From Brasenia schreberi (taxonomy: Eukaryota > Streptophyta > Magnoliopsida > Nymphaeales > Cabombaceae), in contig JAYKKT010000056.1 in assembly GCA_036023115.1 (NCBI GenBank), positions 2,188,001 to 2,252,000 on the forward strand: DNA of 64,000 nt, given 5' to 3'. Shown here piece by piece: positions 24,921 to 37,400 of this stretch (positions are counted from its first letter, which is position 1; every line of letters begins with the position of its first letter). A program made the position numbers and the translations under genes. The notes beneath the pieces were generated by a model that was not told the DNA's origin, searched no databases, and saw nothing but the letters and a program-made list of their open reading frames with translations.

Positions 24921-26031
24921 AAACAAAATTTTTTCGGTTCAATATAAGCTAAACTTTGCTTGTAAAAATTATGCACGAGCGTGCCAACAAGTTTACTCAA
25001 ACTTGCAAAGAGATTTTTCTAACTATTTCAGCAATTATGGATAAGTAGGTTCTTATCATTATAGGTCTTCTTCAACCGGTGCTCAAGAGTCAACCTAGAC
25101 GCTTAAAAAGAGTGATTTTAGACTCAAAACAAGTTCCACTCAAAATAGCTTTTCAAGAAGGTATGCTTTTTGCTTGGCCAAATCAATTGCTGATTTGTAA
25201 AATAGAATTAGTTTTGTTTTCCAACAGAGGAGTTTTTGTTTTTTTGGTTCTCTTTCAAAAATCCAAAATCTCAAAAATTTTACCTAAGTGAGAGTTAGGT
25301 ATTAACCTTTATTGAAGATTTTTATTTGTATTTTTAGGTCTTTGAATGATCATAATTAAATCTAGGAGAACTTCTAACTGAATACAATTCTGAATTTCAG
25401 AATTGTTTTTGTGACTGAGATACAAAGTCTCAGTAAAATGCTTATATCTTCATACGTAGGATTCCGTTTTTTATAAAAATGGTCAATTTGGAAAGCTATG
25501 GATGTTATATTTCCAACGAAATTATTTTTAAGATTTTTGAATGTTTACGGTCAAGTTTTGACGGTTTAAAGGTCTATCATGAGAATTTTAGCACAGATAT
25601 TTTTTTACTCGACCTTACCCATATCTAAAATTTTCAAAATTTTTATTGGAGTTAATCAATGTGTATGCAACCTCTGGACAAAATTTCTAAATATTTTACT
25701 AAGCGATGAGTGCTAGAAAATTCAAAGTGGAAACAGGGTTCATGTAGGATGCTAAAATCTGTAGAGTTTTCTTTGTAGAAGATAATGATGCATCTAGTTT
25801 GATCCTTAGATCATTCAAAGAATATTTGTTAGAGGCTTGTGTTTGTTTGGGGAGGAACTCATCTACATATAAATCTCTGAAGCATCTCTTTTGGAGGATA
25901 GTTCTCTTGAAAAATATATATGAACATAGCCCAATGCTCACCCTTACACAAACTTATGAGTGTTTAATCTATCATAAGAGTGACTTCATACTCATATCAT
26001 TGCATGTAAATATAGTTGTTATATCCTTTTT
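24921..26031 (-). repeat. Partial Tat-like LTR (copy C)
   Basis: It follows the LTR of copies A and B from AAACAAAATTTTTTCGG through the ATCATTGCATGTAAATATAG block, in the same orientation. At 26031 it stops abruptly and joins gag-side internal sequence instead of continuing into the second half of the LTR. Confidence 0.65.
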
Positions 26032-26830
26032 GTTGATGTGGGACTTTCGACACACCTTGAAAATCTACATCTTTTGGAACATTGAGTGGGTTTGTGAGTG
26101 CATGAGTGTGATTTGATACATTTGAATGATTTACCAATCCTATATTAAGAAGGAGAGGATCAAGTAAGGAGTTTTGGGGGAATGAGTTTCAGGCATACCT
26201 TTTTAGAGCTTAAGTACCTTCCCATGGTAAGAGCAAGCTTCCATATAGGCTGTCGAACTGGCTCGAGCTCATGCATGGCATCAAGCTCTCTTTGCTTTGC
26301 TAGGTCTTGAACTTCATCATTCAAGCCTATGTGTTTATTTCTTTGGGAGGGGAAACTCCGAAGTATGTGAACCCATCGAAGCGCATGTTTTTAAAAATTT
26401 TGGGGAGACTTGTGTGAAGAAAATCTCAAGCCCCTCCCGCATGTGTGCCTAGGAATGTAGACTCCTTTTTCTTCATTCTTTTTTCAATTTTCATTTTCAA
26501 TTTTCACAATTTCATCATTTGCAATTTTTTGTTTTGATTTTTGAATATTTTTAGATGATTTTGGTTTTTCCAAATATATATATATTATTTTTGGTAGACA
26601 AAGGAGTGTTAGGAAGTGGATGACTAGCAGGGTTAAGAAGAGATAACTCAATCTTAATACATGCTATTTTTGTGGCCTTACATCCTTCATCGGATTTTGA
26701 GATCGGTTTGGTTCTCGAGGCATGGTTTGTCTCCCTATGGACCCGAGGTTGTTTCTATGGGAACCACGACTCGACTACTTTAGCCTCTTGCATTAGGGCA
26801 ACAATTTCTCTTTCAATTTGTATCTTTCAA
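26032..26830 (-). mobile_element. Tat-like internal (gag-side) fragment
   Basis: This matches 31573-32390 closely, for example GTTGATGTGGGACTTT, AAGAAGGAGAGGATC and GTCTCCCTATGGACCCGAGG. It sits directly beside a half LTR, which makes it a rearranged or deleted element. Confidence 0.6.
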
Positions 26831-27113
26831 TTCTCTTTTTAAAGAAGTGATTATATCTTCCCTGGTTATCGAAGACTTTTTCGTAGTTTTGAAAAATCAA
26901 CTTATGAAGATTGATGATTCCTCACTTGACATATCACCGAAGGAACCATCCAAACTTGACATGATGCTTGCTGGAAAATTTCAGATTTATGGCTAAGTTT
27001 TCAAAAGAGTTTAGAACAAGGTTTTGGAATCAACTTGTTTCGAAAAAATGTAATCAGATGAAAATGACTCTTCTAAGACCTAAATCCCATCAGACGTGTC
27101 ATTTTCTTTCTAT

Positions 27114-30100
27114 AAACAAAATTTTTCGGTCTACTATGAACTTAAAACTTTGCTTCCAAAAATTATATGCAAGTATACTAGTAAGTTTACTCAAACTTGC
27201 AAAGAGATTTTTCTAACTATTTCAGCAATTGTGGACAAATAGGTTCTTATCTTCATAAGGCTTCTTGAACTAGTACTTAAGGGTCAGCTTAAATGCTTAT
27301 AAATAGCGATTTTAGAAATACAAGATTTTCTCAAAACAAGTTCCACTGTAAAACAAAATTGGTTATGTTTTCCAACATAGGAGTTTTGATTTTTTTGGTT
27401 AATTTTTGCGTATCAAAAAATCCCAAAAATTTTACCTGAGAGTTAGGTATAAAGCTTTATTGAAGATTTCTAGTTGTATTTTTAAGTCCTTGAATGATCA
27501 GAACTAAAGCTAGGAAAACTTCTAATCGAATGCAATTCTGAAATTCGGAACAGTTTTTGTAATTGAGATACATAGTCTTAGTAAAATGCTTGTATTTTTG
27601 TATGTAGGATTCCAATTTATATAAAAATAGTCAATTTAGAATGTTATGGATGTTATGATAGTTTTACAAAAAATAGTAAAATACAAGATTTTTGGATGTC
27701 CACGGAACGAGTTATAATAGTTTTACTAAAGATCTATCGCGAGAATTTTAGCACAGATAAATTCTATTTTGGGATGAGTTTGGTTATTAATGATCTTTTT
27801 ACTTGACCTTACCTGTGTCCAAAATTTTTGAAACTTTTATTGGATGTTAACCAATGTGTATGTAACTCTAGACAAAATTTCAAAATATTTCACTGAGAGA
27901 TGAGGGCTACAAAATTCAAGGAGCAAATAGGGTTCATGTAGGATGCTAAAATCCGTAGAGTTTTCTTTGTAGAAGCTAATAATGCATCCGGTTTGATCCT
28001 TAGATCATTCAAAGAATTTTTGTTGGAGACTTGTGTTCGTTTGGGTAGAACTCACCTACATATAAATTATCAGGTCATCTCTCTTGAGGAGGATAGATCT
28101 CTTGGAAAATATATGCGATCATAACCCAATGTCCACCCTTACACAAACTTATGGGTATTTAATCTATCATAAGAGTAATTATATATTCATACCATTGCAT
28201 GTAAACGTAGTTGTTATATCCTTCTTATGGCTTTTTGAATTGATTTAGAGGCAATCGCATCAACCAAGAAATGGGAGAAGGGGTGATAATATACTTAAAT
28301 ATATAAAAGATAAGAAAGTATAAGATATGACTTATATTGAGGTAGAAGAAACCGAATATCATACAAGTGGTAGATCTTCTTACCGGTGACCTTTTGCACA
28401 TATTTTGCAACATTCCTTTGGCTTTACAAGAAGTTGGAGATGAAGACTCCAAAGATTACAAAGGAATGAATTAAAAGAATGGAAAAAGAGAAAAAAATTG
28501 GCTGGATTCCTCCTTGGACATCCCTCCTTCTTAGCTGATGCCTTGGGTTGGCTTCCTCCCTCACACGTCTTCTTCTCTCTCTCATTTCTCTCTTGGTCTC
28601 TTGCTGATTTTCTCTCTTAATTGCCTCCTCTTAATCTCAGCCCAAGGTTGGTATTTATAGACTTCTTAGCTGACCCAAGAAGTCTCTAGATCAAAGAATA
28701 TTCTTGGCATCCTTTTAGGGTGTTCCACGGGTTTGGCTGGTCCATGGTTGATGCAATTTCCTCTAATCTGGTTTGGTTTGCTAGTCACATGGGTGATCCA
28801 TGTGGTCACATGGCAGTGGTTCATGTTGGTCATGTGCATGGTCCCTCTTGTAGCCCATCCTTGGCTAGGTGCCTTGCAATCCATCTTGACTTGGTGCAAC
28901 CGGCCTTGACTTGGTGCAGCTTGCCTTGTGTTGACGCAACTGACCTTGGACCTTGGCTTGATTTTGGCTTGATCATTTGCAACTCATCTTGACTTGATTT
29001 AGGCTTGATCCCTTGCAACCTGTCTTGATTTGATTTGGGCTCACCTCACCTTAGTTTGATTTGGATTGGTTGCATGGCTAGCCCGTTTCATCTTGACTCG
29101 ATTCAGTTTTTGCTTCACCTTCACTCGGTTCAACTTTTTCTTCATCATGAGCCATATTGTTTGCGGATTGCTTTGTTGATCAAGTTGTCCTTAATTTACC
29201 ACGATAAGCTTTTCGAATCGCTCCACCCTTGGCCAGGTGAATCTCTTGGGATCCTGCTTCTCTTTGTCTGGTGTCTTTGTAGGTAAGATTTTATTCCATG
29301 GTTCCAAATATTTTCTTTTAATTCTTTAAAATCATTTTTTTAAAATCTATTTGAAAATAACAAAATTTTTAAATATCTCCTTTAGTGTACGACTGAGTCA
29401 CAAGCGAGTCTTCTGAGGTCCATCATTTTTTGGATTTGTTTGTTTATTTTGTGTTTTGAATTTCAAATATTTTGAAAAAATGTCATTTTGTAAACATTTT
29501 GTGGGTTTGGTTCCCGGTGTCCCAACTTAGCTTTTTCAATTATTTCTTTAAAGAAAATTATTTGAAACAGCAAAATTTCGCTTATTTGGTCCTAAGGGTA
29601 GAATTGTCATTTTTTAGATTTTGTCAAAATTTTATTTTTTGGTGGGGTTCAAAGTACCTTATATTTGAGGCTCTTACAAAATTTTGACTTGGAAATGGGT
29701 TCGTTTAAGTATATTTATTGAAATAAACCTTAAAAGACCTACAACCGCAATTTTTCTTCAAAAAAAAGAAATTCTAAAAAAATCTTCTGAAAATTTTTGG
29801 GTGTTCACATAAAAATTGAATACCCATAGAAAAAAATTGAATACTAGAGTTGATTTTGGTTTAGACAGGATTTCATGAACTTTCTCATTCTTTGTTAAGG
29901 GATTCACTTCTTGAACTTGGGTTACTAGTTCCGATGGAAAAGAGGATTTCTAGCAAAAGGTGACTCGACTTGGATAGTAGTCGACCAATGATCATATATG
30001 AATAAGGTCATGTATGAATGCACATTGACATATGATGTGTAAGATGCAATGGATGAATCGAGTGTATTAGAGACCTCCACAAACTATTTTAGGAGCTTGG

Positions 30101-32390
30101 CGAGATCCCATAAAGGTTGGTTGCCTTAAGTGGGATGACCTCTATGCTCATTTGTTTGAGGTATTGGGTCTTTACCAACTTTTTTTTGGAGAGAATGAGA
30201 TGGAGAACAACTTATCCCTCTAGATACTCGGTCTAGTCAAGTGTGCCCTATTTCACACTAGCACATACTATTTAAAAATATTTTGTTGTTGAACTAGGCC
30301 CTAGTTAGGTGGCATATAGTTCATAGAGCACTAGTTCCTAGTTAGGAGGCATATATTTGACTTGGTCCCTTCTTCAATAAACTAAAGAAGATCCATGTGC
30401 AAAAATTGTTTCAAAAGAATTGGTGTTAGACACTAGACATGATATCTTTTTAGATATTAGGCATTTATAGGGTCTACCAAATTTTTTCTCTCGGTATCAA
30501 TTAGCCAATATGCATTGACCCCTTATGGCATAGGGACCTTCGCACTTGGGCCACCCCTTTCCGAGAGGATGTAGACCTCTATGGGTGAATGATGTTTATG
30601 GGATGTATGACATGTAAAAATGTATTCCCATATGAGATGATAGAGATAAATGCTCAATTAAATAATTAATATATTTAAGTCTCCATGAAAGGTACATAGG
30701 GAATGCAAGCTACATGCCCCTAGTTTGGAGGAAATAGATGACATGGGCATTCATACACTATCGTTGATCTCTATTGTGGCATGTGATGAATGATATTTAA
30801 TGAGATGCATAAATGACCCATACATATACTATGTTGTTGGACAACTTGGTTTTTACATGACTTAAGAATATGCATGATATGATCCTAGCCTCTAATGTGT
30901 TTAGGGTTAGGTTTGATTCCTATGTTAACCCTTAAGAGGTCACCTTCTAGAGAAGTTGAATTTTTGTCCAAGTTCACTATTTTATTGATTTTGAGAAAGT
31001 GAATGTAGATTGTCATCATCCAACTCATCTCTAAGGAGATTGGTTTTTTTTTGACAAATGGTTTTGGATTTTTTTCTTTTGAAAAATTTTTGTATTTAGG
31101 TTTTTCCTTTTTTTTAGATTTTATAATTTTAAAGATAACATGTACACAATATACAAAACCTAGAGTTAGCATCATGTCAAAGGAGGATCCAGAAGTTCGG
31201 GTGCATCAAGGATGTGCACCCAGAATGTGGAATGGTTGATATTCTTATGATGGATCTAGGTGCAACCCAATGTGGCCCTAGGGGTGATTGATGTGAGTGT
31301 ATGTGGATGCAAAGGGAGAACATGTTTGATCCCTTGCAAAATGGAAAAGTATGAGTTACAAGAGAAACCATGATCAGTCCTTTGTGGGTATATGGAGATT
31401 AAGGGAAGTAGTCATGACCCTAGGCTTGGATTTATTATCCAAACCTAGGCTCAAAGGAATTTGTTTATGCATGGTAGCATTAGGTGTACCTAGGATATCA
31501 ATGTATGCCTTAAGAGTAACCACGTCTACAAAGTTTTGAATTTTATTTTATTTTTCTTTATTTTTCTTTATTTTTGTTGATGTGGGACTTTTGGCACACC
31601 TTGAAAATCCACATCTTTTGCCACATTGAGTGGGTTTGTGGGTGCATGAGTGTAATTTGATACATAGAATGTATGAATGATTTACAGATCCTACACTAAG
31701 AAGGAGAGGATCGAGTAGGGAGTTTTGGGGGAAATGAGTTTTAGGCGTTCCTTTTTCGAGCTTGACTACCTTCTCATGGTGAGAGGAAGCTTCCTTGTAG
31801 GCATGCCGAACTGGCTCGAGCTCATGTATGGCTTCGAGCTCCCATTGCTTTGCTAGGTCTTGAGCTTCATCCTTCAAGCCTTTATTTGTGCAACACTCAT
31901 TCTATTATGTGTTTGTTTCTTTGGGATGGAAAACCTTTGAAGTGTGTGAAGTGGTACTCATGGGAATAGAATCGATCAAAGGACATGCTTTTAAAAATTT
32001 TGGGGTGACTTGTGTGAAGAAAACCTGATGCCCCTCTCTGCATTTGTGCCTAGGAATGTAGACTCTTTTTTAAATTTTCATTTTCAATTTTCACAATTTC
32101 ATCATTTGCAATTTTTTTTATTTTCAATTGCTTTTGATTTTTGAATATTTTCCAGATGTTTTTAGTTTTTTCAAATATGTAATCTTTTTAGATTTTTAGT
32201 AGACAAAGGGGTGTTAGAAAGTGGATGGCTAGTAGGGTTAGGAAGAGATGACTCAATCTTAATACTTACTATTTTTGTGGCCTTACATCTTTCATCGGAT
32301 TTTGGGGTCGGTTTCGTTCTCTGGGCATAGTTCGTCTCCCTATGGACCCGAGGTTGTTTCTCATGGGAACCAAATGACTCGGCTACTCTC
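27114..32390 (-). mobile_element. Tat-like element, copy B (3' LTR plus internal remnants)
   Basis: The LTR-like part, 27114-29809, opens on the minus strand with TGTGAACACCC at 29809, the same start as copy A. Internal sequence follows upstream. 30030-30180 matches 13445-13600 of copy A (AGATGCAATGGATGAAT, ACTATTTTAGGAGCTTGG). 31175-30885 has LEGDLLRVNIGIKPNPKHI, comparable to the RT N-terminal block of copy A. 32390-31573 is the gag-side block shared with 26032-26830. No RT catalytic core, RNase H or integrase is visible, so the copy is heavily deleted. Confidence 0.62.
28870..29130. repeat. Degenerate tandem repeats in LTR of copy B
   Basis: Repeated variants of TTGACTTGGTGCAACCGGCC / TTGACTTGATTTAGGCTTGATC, at the place matching 12370-12930 in copy A. 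Confidence 0.55.
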
Positions 32391-32495
32391 TCAATTCTCA
32401 TGGAACCACAACCGCATTTTTTCTAAAAAAAGAAGAAATTCTAAAAAAATCTTTTGAAGACCATATGTTTTTTTGCAAATCATACATGGTTGCCT

Positions 32496-32723
32496 CTAGT
32501 AGCGAAGTTCTATTGCAAATGGACTTCCAAAATCTCCAACACTATCTATATACTCATATGTTCTTTCGTAAAGCCTACAATTGTCATTACTATCCCTTAG
32601 AAGACCACCACACCCAGCCACACCTACAGTCCCTTTGCATGCTCCATTTGTATCCCTAATAGTCCAATTATTTGGTGGAGCAACCCAACCAACCTTCATT
32701 TTTGTAATTGCCTTATTTCCCAA
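32496..32723 (-). pseudogene. L1-type LINE RNase H (RVT_3) fragment
   Basis: The frame includes VGWVAPPNNWTIRDTNGACK followed by GTVGVAGCGGLLRDSNDN. This matches the start of the plant LINE/RVT_3 RNase H fold (W-x-P-P-x-x-W-x-K-x-N-x-D-G-A, then G-x-A-G-x-G-G-x-x-R-D). The first catalytic Asp position reads DTNGA rather than NTDGA, so the residue is shifted or mutated. Upstream LINE sequence (RT) is not recognisable. It is unrelated to the RTE elements further right, which lack this domain. Confidence 0.68.
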
Positions 32724-33517
32724 TTATTAGTTAAGGATTCAAACTTTAATAGCATTATCAAACTTTGAGACCTTTTGCACCCATAAAGACTCTCTCAAGA
32801 CAATAAGGATGTTGAAATTTGGATTAAGGAAAGCTCTCTTTCACCAACTCCAAGGATACCAAGAGGTGGTTGCCCATCAACCAGGGAGTTTCTAGTCCTA
32901 TCTCCATCTCAATGGCAAGGTTTCCATTTCTCCTAGGAACCCAAAGTCAAAAAAGAAAGTCGCATTGGCTCATATAGATTGGGCTAAAGAACAATTTCTC
33001 AGGACATGCAAAATGATACCCACTAACATTGACAGGTAAGCCATACCCCACGAGGTGATAGCCGATAGCAGGTCAAGCAAGCTTAGCATATGGAAATCAA
33101 ACTCTCTCTTCTAGGAAGAATTACCCTCACAAGAGCTTAGACATGGCCATTTTAGACTATTTGCTAAAATGGTGCTCATTGACCGGCCACATGGTCCCAG
33201 TTGTCAATCTACATCATGTGGTAATTAATTTTTTTAATATATTTTAAAAAATAAAAAAAATGTAACTATTAATAAATAGTATTTTTGTTCTATAAATAGA
33301 AGTTTTCGAAAACAAAAATTACAAACTCAAGCTCTTGTTCTTCTATTTGCTCTTGCTCTAGCATTTCGATTCTTTCTCCAATTTGGATCATTTGAGAGCT
33401 ATATTTTGATAGCAAATATAGAAGGCACATTTAACTAGTTCTAATATTTTATGCTCTATGTTCCAATATCATTGTATTCATATTATATTTATTGTTTCAT
33501 TTATTTATTTATTTTTA

Positions 33518-33943
33518 ATGGCTTACCATGGTGATGGTTCTTCTAGTTTTAAAAACAAAGGGAAAGTTGTTTTCAACAGAAGCTAGAGTTACCAGATTCC
33601 TCAAAGATATATGATGTTAATACTACTTAGTTAAGAAAGAACGACAAATATAGGTAGCAATGCAGGTATTAACGTATCATTTGTGAAAGAAATAGTTCTG
33701 CCACAAGAAGTTCAACAAATACAATCTACACATGGAGGATGTCATCCAAAAGCTCAAAATAAGGGATCTGATTTATTTAAAATTTATTTTGTAAAATTAT
33801 GTGATAAACAATGTAGTGTGAATCTGGCAAAGTGTAACTATTATGATAAGGTATACAATTTTAAGACAGGAGATCGTTATGACATACTAAGAAATCATGT
33901 TATGAAAAAACATCCAACAGTAATTGGTTTAGATATTCATCAA
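33518..33943 (+). pseudogene. hAT transposase N-terminus with BED zinc finger, truncated
   Basis: An ATG at 33518 opens MAYHGDGSSSFKNKGK and is soon broken. A longer frame from 33683 carries KCNYYDKVYNFKTGDRYDIL then RNHVMKKHP. This is the BED finger of plant hAT transposases (C-x2-C ... H-x4-H), with the second cysteine changed to Tyr. The frame then enters a gypsy LTR that begins TGTTGAGTC at 33944 and stops at 33949. The rest of the transposase is absent. Confidence 0.6.
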
Positions 33944-34665
33944 TGTTGAGTCACACGATGATGATCGACCTAATGGTGAGCTACACAAGGAAATTGGGCC
34001 AGACCAAGGCTTGATAGGTCCAATGACTAGATCTAGGTCACGAAGATTGTTGCATTCAATCCAAGAGAAGGTTTGGATCATGGACCCTAGCAATAACCCT
34101 AGCCAGCCATCTCCATTTTGAATTAAAGTGAGTTAGCTAGAATTAACTATTCACTAGTTGGTTGGTTGAACTATATTTTGCTTAGAAAATCATAGTAGAG
34201 TTAAGTGTGAGTTAGTTGGAGCTTATTATCATCAGGAGATTATTCATTAATGTAGTGTGCATTTCCTACGTAATCATTTGCTTTGACTTAAGAAATCACA
34301 ATAGAGTTAAGTGTGAGTTAGCTGAAGCTTATCACCAAGAGATGCTCCATTAATGTAGTGTGCATTTTCTAGGTAATCATTTACTTTGAGAAACTATGAG
34401 TATGAGTGGTTGTGCTAGTTTAGAGGCCTATTCTAAGCCTATATATATCAAGGTGAAATAAACAAAGAGAAGGTTTTTTGAGTATATTTCTTCTTTGCGA
34501 TTTCTGTAAGAGAATTTTAACTTATCTATCTCAGCTTGTATTAATGAGTTAGTGGTGTGCTATTCACACTCAACCCTCTTATCAATCAGACCTCTTTCTG
34601 ATTGTGGCGAGCTCTTTTCTCTCTTCCCCTATAATCTCCTATCAATGTGAGTTGGAAGCATATCA
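33944..34665 (+). repeat. Putative gypsy 5' LTR (TG...CA)
   Basis: It starts TGTTGAGTCACACGATGATG and ends ...GGAAGCATATCA. It is followed at once by TTGGTGCTTTCATTG, a candidate primer-binding/leader sequence seen in plant gypsy elements, and then by a gag region. It holds an internal near-duplicate (AGTTAAGTGTGAGTTAG with GTAGTGTGCATTT, near 34200 and 34305). Confidence 0.5.
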
Positions 34666-35109
34666 TTGGTGCTTTCATTGATGTTGAATCACTCTACAAT
34701 ATAGGTATTCTTGCATCCTTCCTTACTCTATCCCTCCTTCTCTCAACTACCAACAACTTAACCACTCAACCTTTCACCTATTTCTTTTTTTCGCTTTGAC
34801 TTAACTGTGCCCCATCTGCCACCTCCTCTACTTCCTTCTTACCAACTAAGAACTCACTACCATAGTTGAAGAAGGATTGATTTTCCCTTCAGTCCCTCGG
34901 GGCCTACCATTGGATCAAGCCTGACTCCTAACCCTAGAACGAAAATTCGAGGAAGTATTGACCCAAATGACACAGCTTTCTCAGTCCGCCCTAAATCTTG
35001 GATCTCAACGTGCTACCCCACCACATCACGAGAGCATATACGAGTAGGCCTTCAACACTGATGAAGAAGTTGTTGAACACACTTATCAAAGACCTCTGAC
35101 TTCAAAAGA

Positions 35110-35485
35110 GGATGTAATACTGCCAATCACTCTATTAAGTTTAGGATCCCTACCTTTAAAGGAACCAGCTCACTTGAGTTGTTCCTTGAATGGGTGCAAC
35201 GAGTAAAAAAGATTTTTGAGTATCATAACTACTAAGAGGCAAAAAAATGTCACTTAGTAACTTTAGAATTCACAGATGATGCTGATCTATGGTGGAAAAG
35301 TCTAAAAGATCAATGGCGAAGGGTTGGAGAAGGCAAAATAAGAAGTCGGAGGTTAATGAAACGACTCATGCAAAAGAGATTCATACCTAATTATTATCTC
35401 TAGGAATTATTTCTTAAGTTGCAAAGCATTCATTAGGGAGGAATGAGTATGGAGGATTATGTGAAGGAATTTGAGACCCCATGAT
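35110..35485 (+). pseudogene. Ty3/gypsy gag (Retrotrans_gag) fragment
   Basis: The plus strand reads KFRIPTFKGTSSLELFLEWV, then VKKIFEYHNY, LVTLEFTDDADLWWKSL, LMKRLMQKRFIPNYY and GGMSMEDYVKEFE. These are the successive capsid blocks of gypsy gag (F-x-G...EW-x-x-x-V-x-x-x-F, A-x-x-W-W, R-F-x-P, D-Y-x-x-E). In-frame stops follow HNY and YYL. The sequence breaks off at the R1 element near 35490. Confidence 0.72.
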
Positions 35486-36039
35486 TTGTTGTGAAGTCCA
35501 AGAATCTAAGAAGCAAACCTCATGTGAATCGTGAGTCAAGAGGATCCTGGTTAAGCAAAAGCATCAAATGATGCTCCAATATGGACACACTCTTGAATTT
35601 GTGCTCATCAATGCATCACATGCTCCTACATGGAAGTAGTTGAACATGTTTTCAGTGGGTTTACGCACACACACTTGTTGGATGTGACTTACCAACACAC
35701 ACACTCTTACCTATGAGTTGGATATGACTCACCAACTCTCACCCAAGTACACATGATCCTTAGAACAACCCTCTAAGCTGAGCACTAAAAATAAATGATA
35801 CAGTTTTCAAAACATTAAAAATTATGTCCTAATTTATTTAAAATTACTAACTAATTATTATTGCTTAGGAGCAATCTAAGCACTTAATGACTACCTAGAA
35901 AATAAAAAGAGCATTTAACTCATAGGGAATCTAATGTTTCTTGGAAATGTGAGAAATTAACTCTTGTTTTTAATTCAATAGGTTGGCTAATAATAATTGA
36001 TGCTTAGGTCTCCTGGAATCCTATTCTTGGTTGCTTATA

Positions 36040-36560
36040 ACAAAGTTATCTCCAATCAGTTGCTTGCAAAGAGTTCTAGACAGTGTTTGTTACAAAGTTT
36101 TCCTACCAAGACACTTACATGACTCGAGACCTGCTACACATAATTACCACACAAAAAAAGCAAGTACCTACTATGGCAAAACTAGAGAAAATTATGACTG
36201 AGGAAGTAAACATATTCTACCCTAGGTACTATGTACAGAAAATGGTGGGGTTGCTCTTGGAGCTTCAATCTCCATTATGATGATAAAACATTCACACATT
36301 CATCTTGAGTGAATTCATTAGGCCTACAACAATATCAAGTGCAGAGACACGAAATAGTATGATTGGGTATATTGTATCCTGCAAAACAATTATGATATCT
36401 TTAGTGGCCAACTCTGTCATGGTCTTTCCTTTTTGGTTAAGGTCAGGAATAAACAAGCTTATCTTAAGTAGCAGACAAAGAGTTGTTGTATGTACTTCAA
36501 ATATATCATTTACCACATGCAACAAGCAAAACATCATAACAATACTTACTCTTGTCGCAC
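36040..36560 (-). repeat. Inverted copy of the 22140-22550 repeat
   Basis: The reverse complement matches 22140-22550 over about 400 bp with scattered changes. It occupies the internal region of the R1-flanked element, so the 22-kb copy is likely a fragment of the same family in the opposite orientation. Confidence 0.6.
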
Positions 36561-36589
36561 AATCATTTGGTGTGATGTAGTATTCTTCA

Positions 36590-37400
36590 TTATTAAGCTT
36601 TAATCATGGAAAACTTGCTTAGATTGTTTACCTGGCATCAGGGTCTTTGCTTAAATGAACCTCATCATTGAACTCAAACTTAGACGCCTTACTTGGAAAA
36701 AAGAGGCTTAATTCTGTATTCTCTTGCTCACCTTCATTTTTTAGGGTCAAGTTGGAATCCAAGTCCTTAAAGAGAGCATCATTGGTTTCAGGATCAGCGA
36801 CAGACTCTAGTTTCTCATTTGCTGGATCCAATGCAACAATTTTGTCACTTAGATTGATGCAAGAAGATCAAGTCTCTTCTGGTGTGTAGCTCTCTTTTCT
36901 GGAATTTTGTTTAAGATTGAGGGAAACGAGATCGTCTTTCTTTTTTTGCTCAAGAACAACAAGATTTGGCTTATAATTATGACTAGTGTTTTTGGGCTCC
37001 TTTTCATTTTGCTATGGACTGAGTGATACGATAGTGATTTTCTTTCTGTCTTTTGTGAAAGAATAGGTATTGTGAAACCCATTATAAGTGGTCCTTCGGT
37101 CGAACTGCCATGGCCACCTGAGTAGTAATTGACCCGCTTCCATGGAAACTACATCACATAGTACTTGATCTCAATAGGTCTTCCCAATGGAGAAGGGAAT
37201 GCTAACTTGTTTGGTTATGTCAAACCCTCTTCATTGTTTAACCAATGAATCTTGTACGGATGAAGATGATTTCGCACAATCAATTCAAGTTTTCGCACTA
37301 GCTCAATTGAAGCCACATTTATGCAACTCCCACTGTCTATGATGACATTAGAGACCTTCTTCTTGATAGTGCAATGGGTGTGGAATAGGTTCTCTCACTG
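36590..37400 (-). pseudogene. gypsy protease-region pseudogene
   Basis: On the minus strand from about 37360 the sequence reads NVIIDSGSCINVASIELVRK, then IVRNHLHPYKIHWLNNEEG. This is the D-S-G aspartic protease box with its usual downstream block in plant gypsy pol. A stop follows the Thr after NNEEG, and the frame continues poorly into FPWKRVNYYSGGHGS and an acidic linker near 36830-36630. Confidence 0.62.
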
